NCBI GenBank assembly: GCA_037178855.1 | Contig: JASJZC010000002.1 | Coordinates: forward strand, 2,418,001-2,482,000 | Direction of reading: 5' to 3' | From: Oscheius sp. JU75 | Lineage: Eukaryota > Nematoda > Chromadorea > Rhabditida > Rhabditidae | Length of the DNA: 64,000 nt | In this document: positions 58,096 through 64,000 of the stretch, piece by piece | Position numbering within the stretch: position 1 is the first letter of the stretch | Layout of the letters: each line of letters begins with the position of its first letter | The notes under the pieces: model-generated | What the model saw: the letters and a program-made list of their open reading frames with translations, nothing else | The model's database searches: none | What the model was told of the DNA's origin: nothing | Position numbers and translations under genes: made by a program

Positions 58096-58490
58096 ACTGG
58101 ATCAGCTTCTTCGTCTGATGTGAATGTTTTGTGATTTCCTTTTTTCTAAATAAAACATTGCTAAAGCTTGATTACCTATGAAAGTTTCTTCCAGCTCAGA
58201 AACTGCTACTGCGCAGATAGTTTCTGCCTCTATCTCAACTACAAATTAAACAATGATCATTGCAACTGAAGTACATTTTTGACGAAGGCACGAACAGCAT
58301 GGTGATCAATTACTGAATCAATTATTGAAAAAAAGATCTTACTGCAAGCGGGGTAGTCGATGGACAGTTTTAAAAAAGCAGAAAACATGTTGGATGAAAT
58401 CAGATAGGAATCGAATGTTCGGGAGCATCCAGAAGGGACAGGATTTTGACAAAAGAAGACGGTTTTCAAAACAAAGCATTTTCTGGATTG

Positions 58491-58642
58491 GGCCTTTTCG
58501 TTTATCTAGGGCAGAAGGATGATTCTGTAAATTTTTCATAAGGGTATGAAATCCGCAAAAAAAGATAGCATTGTCATTTTTTTAAGTGCATATTTTTGAC
58601 TCCACAGCTAAAAACTGGATACCTTTATAATTATGCGCACTG
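58491..58642. mobile_element. Relic of the small Tc1-like element
   Basis: Matches the right half of the element at 28946-29327: CTAGGGCAGAAGGATGATTC, then CTCCACAGCTAAAAACTGG and GCGCACTG followed by TA. The left end is not present. Confidence 0.7.
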
Positions 58643-59150
58643 TATTTTTCACAAAAGTCTTTATGAATAAGGAAGTACCAAAATAGAACGTCCACAAATG
58701 TTAGAGCACATTCATCGTAAAAAGCTGTGCAATCATGTCTCTCATCCATTCTTCGCACTCATCACGATATCAATCTGCATCGTTGTATTGGAAACCAAAG
58801 TTTTGCCCTTTGACAAACCATTAATCCCGATTGTTCAAACTTTGTGTCTCGGTTTCCGTCGGACTGTTTGACAACTTTCATGCATGTTTTGTTCAGCCGG
58901 GCTATCATCACTTTTACATGGATAAGGCCTAAATGAGTTTCGTTCTTCCCGGGAATTGATATTTCTGGCACATATCTTTCGATACTCTCACTGACTCTGG
59001 TTTTTTGATTCCTGACCTCCAACATAGGGCAACCGTTGGACAGAGTGAACACAAAAGGGCACGGGAGAACATCTTGACAAGGCGGGGATGTGAAAGCACA
59101 GGCTGACAGGGACAGCGATCTATTAAACCACTTCAGTTTTCTAAAGCTTT
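58643..59150. other. Intergenic, no gene seen
   Basis: A minus-strand frame at 58762-59052 (containing VPEISIPGKNETHLGLIHVK) lacks a supported partner exon; it may be a small relic. Confidence 0.35.
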
Positions 59151-60246
59151 TTATTGCAACAATCTAAAATTATTTGGCATTGAGGTCACGGCAGTTGTCT
59201 TCGGCTTTTTCAACTTCATTTTAACTAATAGTTTCCGTAAAACTAGATAGTACGGGGTCGTCAAAGTGCACGTTATCATAGCACTCGCCGATGGATAACA
59301 ACCTCCAACCAGCGTGGCACTCTACCAGCTGAAGAGAGACGGAGTTTTGCATTTGGATACGTCCAGAAAAGCCGGAATTGCGACTATAAGGACTGCGAAA
59401 GTGAAGAAGAAAGGGAGGAGAACCTAGAATTTTATATAATCTACATATAATTTGGGCAAACCTGAAAGAAAAGCATCCTTGACAGCTCTTTTTGTTGTTT
59501 TACATTGTGAGAGCTTACAAGAGACTGAGATAAAAGATGTCGAATCCGTCTGTGCGTCAAAAAAGTGAATGCAAAGACGCAGACTACAGCGAAGGCAATT
59601 GCAGCGACAAAAGGGAAAACTGAAATTGGAAGATTCAAACGAATCGGTGGGTTGAAACAAACGCAGAGTATAGTTAGCACTAGCACAGACATCATACACT
59701 ACCAGAACGTCGGTTCTGAAGTCGATAGTTGAAAGATATAGAGTGAGACTTTTGTTGTTGGCATAGACGACCAAGTCCTGAAAGGAAATCCATAGTACTA
59801 TCCGCCTAAGAGGACTGTCTTAAAAGTTTTACCTCAGGACTCATATTGAGCTGTGACGACATGTAGGATCCACAAGCTGTACTAACAAAGTAAGCAAGTA
59901 TATGAAACGAAAGGTACCTACATCACAACATTGTAATCTTTCACATTTCGCTATTACCACCAATACTTGATTTTGAAATTGATATTGTAAACTCCAAGTA
60001 GACGAAAAAGACAACATTCCAGGAGGCAGCCACCAGACAAGAACAGGAAGGCGAACATGGCAACAATCTGAAGTTCTCAAAGTCAAAAACTTGAAAGTTA
60101 GTTAACTGCAATAGTTCCACCGTACTTAGGGCCAATGAAGCGTAACAAGCCATTGAGTCTCATGGCAGGCTTGGTTTGATATTTCTTAGAAAGAAATTAG
60201 CTGCTCCGATAGCGTACAGGAGGGAAAAGTAGATTACTACTGAGAA
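59151..60246 (-). CDS. Seven-transmembrane chemoreceptor, Str-type, 5' end uncertain
   Basis: Exons 60184-60107, 60067-59967, 59881-59833, 59777-59663, 59619-59462, 59423-59326 and 59283-59151, phases agreeing, plus a possible short exon at 60246 (MAAFS). Landmarks: MRLNGLLRFIGPKYGGTIA, IVAMFAFLFLSGGCLLECCL, ACGSYMSSQLNMSPE, LFPFVAAIAFAVVCV, the cytoplasmic KQQKELSRMLFFQ before VLLPFFFTFAVLIVAIPAFL, and MITCTLTTPYYLVLRKLL at the end. This layout is typical of Str-superfamily receptors. Only about 245 residues are assigned, so the first one or two spans are missing: either unfound exons upstream of 60246 or a truncated gene. Confidence 0.65.
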
Positions 60247-60919
60247 TGCGGCCATATGGTAGCGATATCTGCTTGATGACTATGTCAAAAACAAAATTTT
60301 GCAGCTGCGTAGGTTATTTTTCTATTAGAATCTTCTCGAACAGGTGGTTCTTAAAACGCATTCAAGAGAGCTACCGATGACGTTTCGAGAAAAGGTTAGG
60401 CTCTCTTCAAAGAGAGGCAGAGACAGTCTGATATTGCGAACAGTAGCCCCACACTCCATTACTGTTATGGTGAAGAAACGGCAAAAGGAACAGCTAGCTC
60501 GTGAACCACTTGCTAGTAGCCATCGAAAACTCTTCCATGGATCCACAGCAGTGTTTGGTATAGTCCATGAAAGCCCTCGGAGACACTGGGGAAAACTGAT
60601 AATGCTCTGATCCGGCTCTTTCTATTATAAGCTTGTTTTGCTCTTTTCACTAGTTTGAGAAAACGTTAGCTAGTTCGAAATCCCCATTTCTTCTTCAATC
60701 CGAAAATTGAGCAACGCATCGTGTTATAGAAACAAGATTCTTTTTATAAAGCAAGTGTGGATAGACAAGTTTAGGAATTTTACAGAAGACATTCAAGTAA
60801 ATATGTTCTGCTCGACTCGTGGAGTGGCTTCAATTTCAAACCCTCTGCAAGATGTCCTTGTGAGAAATCCTTATTGTAGAAGCTAAATGTGGTTTAAAAT
60901 TTGTAGTTTTTCTTTGGAC
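60247..60919. other. Intergenic, no gene seen
   Basis: May hold upstream exons of the receptor at 59151-60246, but none could be supported. Confidence 0.3.
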
Positions 60920-61140
60920 ATGTACGTATACAACAGCTCCGATCAAATAATCGCGAAAGTCCAGCTATGGGTATCGACGGGACCTACAGGATTGACGGGC
61001 ATGCTGAACATCTTCAACGAAACGGGTCAGTACACTGCCAGAAGTTACGGGGTCTGATCACCGGTCAAAACAAATGGCGAGCTACTCGTGAACTTCGTCA
61101 CTGGATATTTGAAGGACATCTTGGTCGTACGTGATATTTT
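60920..61140 (+). pseudogene. Short interrupted open frame, unrecognised
   Basis: MYVYNSSDQIIAKVQLWVST continues to a TGA at 61055, and after the stop the same frame reads PVKTNGELLVNFVTGYLKD. The run-on suggests a decayed exon of a gene I cannot name. Little else can be said. Confidence 0.3.
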
Positions 61141-61927
61141 CTGTTAAAACTTTAAGAAAAATTCCTTTAGATCGCCGCTTACACCGGAATACTTTTCTGT
61201 GTTGACTGATGATGAATTCTTGTAAACAAGCTTTATGTTATCTCAATAAATCGTTCAATCTTAGTACGTACAGAGGTAGCTCTCCGCATGTGGTCAGCAA
61301 TTCGACCTCTTCGAAATCTCCTGGCCTGTTAGCGATGCAGCCGTGTGCATTTTCGAAACTGGCAACAAGAGCTATTAGTAACATCATTAAGCTGAATAAG
61401 GCATGGAATATAATGAGAGGAAAATTAGCTAACCGTAAACTGTTCTTGATATGACGGAATAAATGGGGTATCGATGAAAAATCGGGTTTAGCCGACTGAG
61501 CTTCCTATCGGCTGGCGAGGCGACAAGATACAGTTTTCCGAAATCATTTTCGGTTTCTTTGCTGGTGGTCTACGATAAACCGGGGGAATCAAGTTTACTT
61601 GTATGTTTTTTGACACTAAAGCAATGCCAGACAGAATTGTATTTATGAATTACTTACTCCCATAAGCTGTCTTGTAGGATAACTGTCTAACTCTGAATTC
61701 TAAAATTATCAATTTGCATTTTCCCGTTCACCGAGCCCTTGACGTTCATCGGAGTTTTTCGCCATCGTCATCATTTGTGAATGGCTAGCAACCGTCTGAC
61801 ATGGCCTTACCGACGAAATTTATCCCCTTCGACGGTTCGCCTCTTGAGTGATTTTGAAAACACGCATTGGATTTTCAGTGGGAACAGTTTCACACAAAAA
61901 ATGAATCAGTTTATTAAAGGGTAGATC
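61141..61927. other. Intergenic, no gene seen
   Basis: No supported exon or repeat. Confidence 0.35.
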
Positions 61928-62768
61928 TCACTTTCCCATGTTCGGAACACACTGCCCATACTGAGAGTTGCAGTAGTAGCCCTGCTGACAGCCCGTTTGA
62001 GTGCAGGATTGTGGGTAGCTAGGGTTTGGAAAGTAGTCAGGGTAGGAACCAGGATAGCCCGGAAGACTGGCCCCTGGGTAAGTCGATCCTGGGTAGCTTG
62101 GACCAGGATAGGAGCCTGAATACCAACCAGAAGCTGAAACGCAGTAGCTATCGAGAAAAGGAAAGAGTTTACCCGCACACTGCCAGCTAGGAACACAACG
62201 ACTGGTCTGGTCTCTATAGTAGCCATTAACACAAGTACAGGCCGGTGGTCCGCACATCATCATACAAGCTCGGTTCTGGGGATTGACGCCATTTTGACCG
62301 CTCACTTCGCAGAGATTTCCACACAAGTTAAAGGATTCGTTCATATCGAAGCAGCCTGAAATATTTCAAAAGATAGTATGGAGACAAAGAGACTCACGGA
62401 TACACTGGCTCCCAATCTGCGTATTAGCACAAGTTTCTCCATAGCCACACTGAAGAGTACAGTTGTTCCCAATTGTAGTCGGAAGACCACTGTTAACTGG
62501 AACAAAAGTACAACTCCCAATATTTCATACCAAAAATATCAGGCATACAAGCCTCAACATCTCCTGCTGTCAGATAACAGCGGTATCCGGCTGGACAGGC
62601 AGAGTTGCATAGGCGAATTGCTGGTTTAGTAACAGGAACAGTGTAGTTGCTGAGACATTGGTTTCCAAAAGGAGTGGTCGTACAGTTGTGTCCGACCTGA
62701 CAGACTGGAGAGCAGATAGGGTAAACTGCGGTCACCGGGATAACCAGAAAGGTCAGTAAAATGAGCAT
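61928..62768 (-). CDS. Secreted cysteine-rich protein with TIL-type domain
   Basis: Exons 62768-62531, 62496-62398, 62355-62173 and 62133-61928, all junctions in phase 1; 241 residues. A signal peptide MLILLTFLVIPVTAVYP is followed by Cys-rich repeats (ICSPVCQVGHNCTTTPFG, LCNSACPAGYRCYLT, NCTLQCGYGETCANTQIG), then a trypsin-inhibitor-like module (CGNLCEVSG, CGPPACTCVNGYYRD, RCVPSWQC). Next is a Pro/Gly/Ser/Tyr-rich repeat with PGSYPGPSYPGSTYPG-like units, and a last Cys motif QTGCQQGYYCNSQYGQCVP. It is secreted, perhaps a protease inhibitor or matrix component. Exon borders coincide with module borders, which suggests exon shuffling. Confidence 0.85.
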
Positions 62769-64000
62769 TCTTACCAGTTTTTGGCAATGTTATTTCATTT
62801 ATACTAGTTTTTTGAATAACAAGTATGCTTTTAGGCTGTTTTCAGTTCCAAGGGATCAAATCTCTAGGTCCATTGTGGACAGGAGGTAGAACATATGTAG
62901 CTAAGGGCAGGTGAACAAGCACTGGGACAAAAACATCCAATATGAATGTTCGATAGCCACGTAGAAACTATCAGCTTACCGAGGGTCATTGAAAATGGAA
63001 AGAAGCGAACTGATACTATGTAAAGAACTTGTTCAGAACGTTTTAATCAGTCACTAATTCTGAAAGTCTCCTTGATAGAAATTCTAGCGAAAATCTTTTG
63101 TAGCTTTTTCAAAAGATCCTCAGTAGGCTGTTCAATTGTGGATACCACAGCCTGTTTGGTCTTTGCTTCGAAAAAAAAACAAATTATATTCAAGTTTTGT
63201 AAATTACTAGATGGAATGCCATCCATTTTTCACTAGCTGACAGATGGCTCGACAACATACCATCGCTCAAACATTAGACTATAAGTTTTACGTTTTAACG
63301 GCATCCAGTAAGAATTCCAGCTCAAAATTGTCCCACAGGATAGCTTCTTTCAAAATATGCGATGGGACAGTCTCATCAAACGGGATAAAGTTTGAGCGAG
63401 CGCGAAGACTACATGCTCGAAGCGCGATGGGTGATACTCAGCTGACTGAAGATTTACAATAAGAGACAGGGTTGAGATAATCGTCCTCGTACATATCTTC
63501 CCTCCAAGCCACTCTTTATCAACAAGTCCACAATGCCACCATCTGGTCACAAGGTTGTCCCTCATAAACCAGTCCCTCTGGTCACAATAGAGTCTTCAAT
63601 TACCCTCATAATTATTGTTCTCTCCCAGATCCACTCAGTCTTTTTTCTCGGCAGTAACAAGTGTGTCCTCACGCGAGAGTTATTCAACAGGGCCGCCACC
63701 TAGTCAACCCCTAGCCCGTCGGAACAGTCTCTCTCTCTGTACGATTACCCTGCGTCTCTAAACAGTCGGCCCTGTCTGACTGCGGCTCTTCTTTGTCTGT
63801 CTCCCAACACAATAAGTTTGTGTTTTTCAAAACTTTTAGTTGCTGGTAAACAATATCGCCAATTTCTCTTTTTTTTCATTCAATTTCCAATCATTCGATA
63901 CTGTTTTCCGTCCGAGTATGACTTTCATTAATCTGATCTTTCAATTGATTGAAACGAGTAATAGAGGGGGAAATAACCAAATTATTGTGAGTCACATTCC
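62769..64000. other. Intergenic, no gene seen
   Basis: No supported exon. A possible upstream region of the TIL gene; the rest is AT-rich with pyrimidine tracts. Confidence 0.4.

Noticed and set aside
1-64000. CRISPR arrays, bacterial operons, replication origins
   Set aside because: Intron-rich animal genome; no regularly spaced repeats with unique spacers seen.

Overview
The window is nematode nuclear DNA. Evidence: a cuticle collagen with the nematode N-terminal domain, a ShKT-domain haem peroxidase, chemoreceptors of Str and Srg type, a small metallothionein, and very short introns (mostly 35-60 bases) ending in TTTCAG or TTCCAG. Genes lie on both strands, closely packed, and many introns carry (TCTCTG)n-like tracts. 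I cannot name the species from sequence alone. Gene models below were joined by hand from reading frame, splice signals and phase agreement.

Left part (1-16 kb), conserved genes: 5' part of HSP90 (minus) with heat-shock-element-like motifs upstream; an IQ-motif/AAA ATPase gene of the IQCA1/DRC11 type (plus, 3610-8215) whose introns hold two other genes, a cuticle collagen on the same strand and a small membrane protein on the opposite strand; a phospholipid scramblase (minus); and nuclear factor I (plus, 17 exons, complete).

Middle part (17-38 kb), accessory region: a cluster of a gene family I do not recognise. Its proteins are about 420 residues, have an N-terminal 'TDSPVHI' motif and a C-terminal 'PIDYSAYxGDxDSLI' motif, and all introns are phase 0. 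Three copies look intact (17426, 32071, and 35627 on minus) and at least five are broken, chimeric or fragmentary. Between them are a mariner relic, foldback elements, a pogo/Tigger fragment and a non-autonomous Tc1-like element. Two chemoreceptor genes (28415-30175 minus, 36063-37451 plus) are interspersed.

Right part (38-64 kb): haem peroxidase with ShKT domain (minus), decayed copies of scramblase exon 1, an unrecognised partial gene, an aquaporin (minus), an F-box protein (minus) with a decayed paralogous exon beside it, a full-length Tc1-type transposon with a single stop in its transposase, a metallothionein (plus), a partial chemoreceptor (minus) and a secreted cysteine-rich TIL-type protein (minus).

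The most notable observations are the unrecognised tandem family, the two genes nested inside a DRC11-like gene in a nematode, and the range of mobile-element stages from near-intact to relic.
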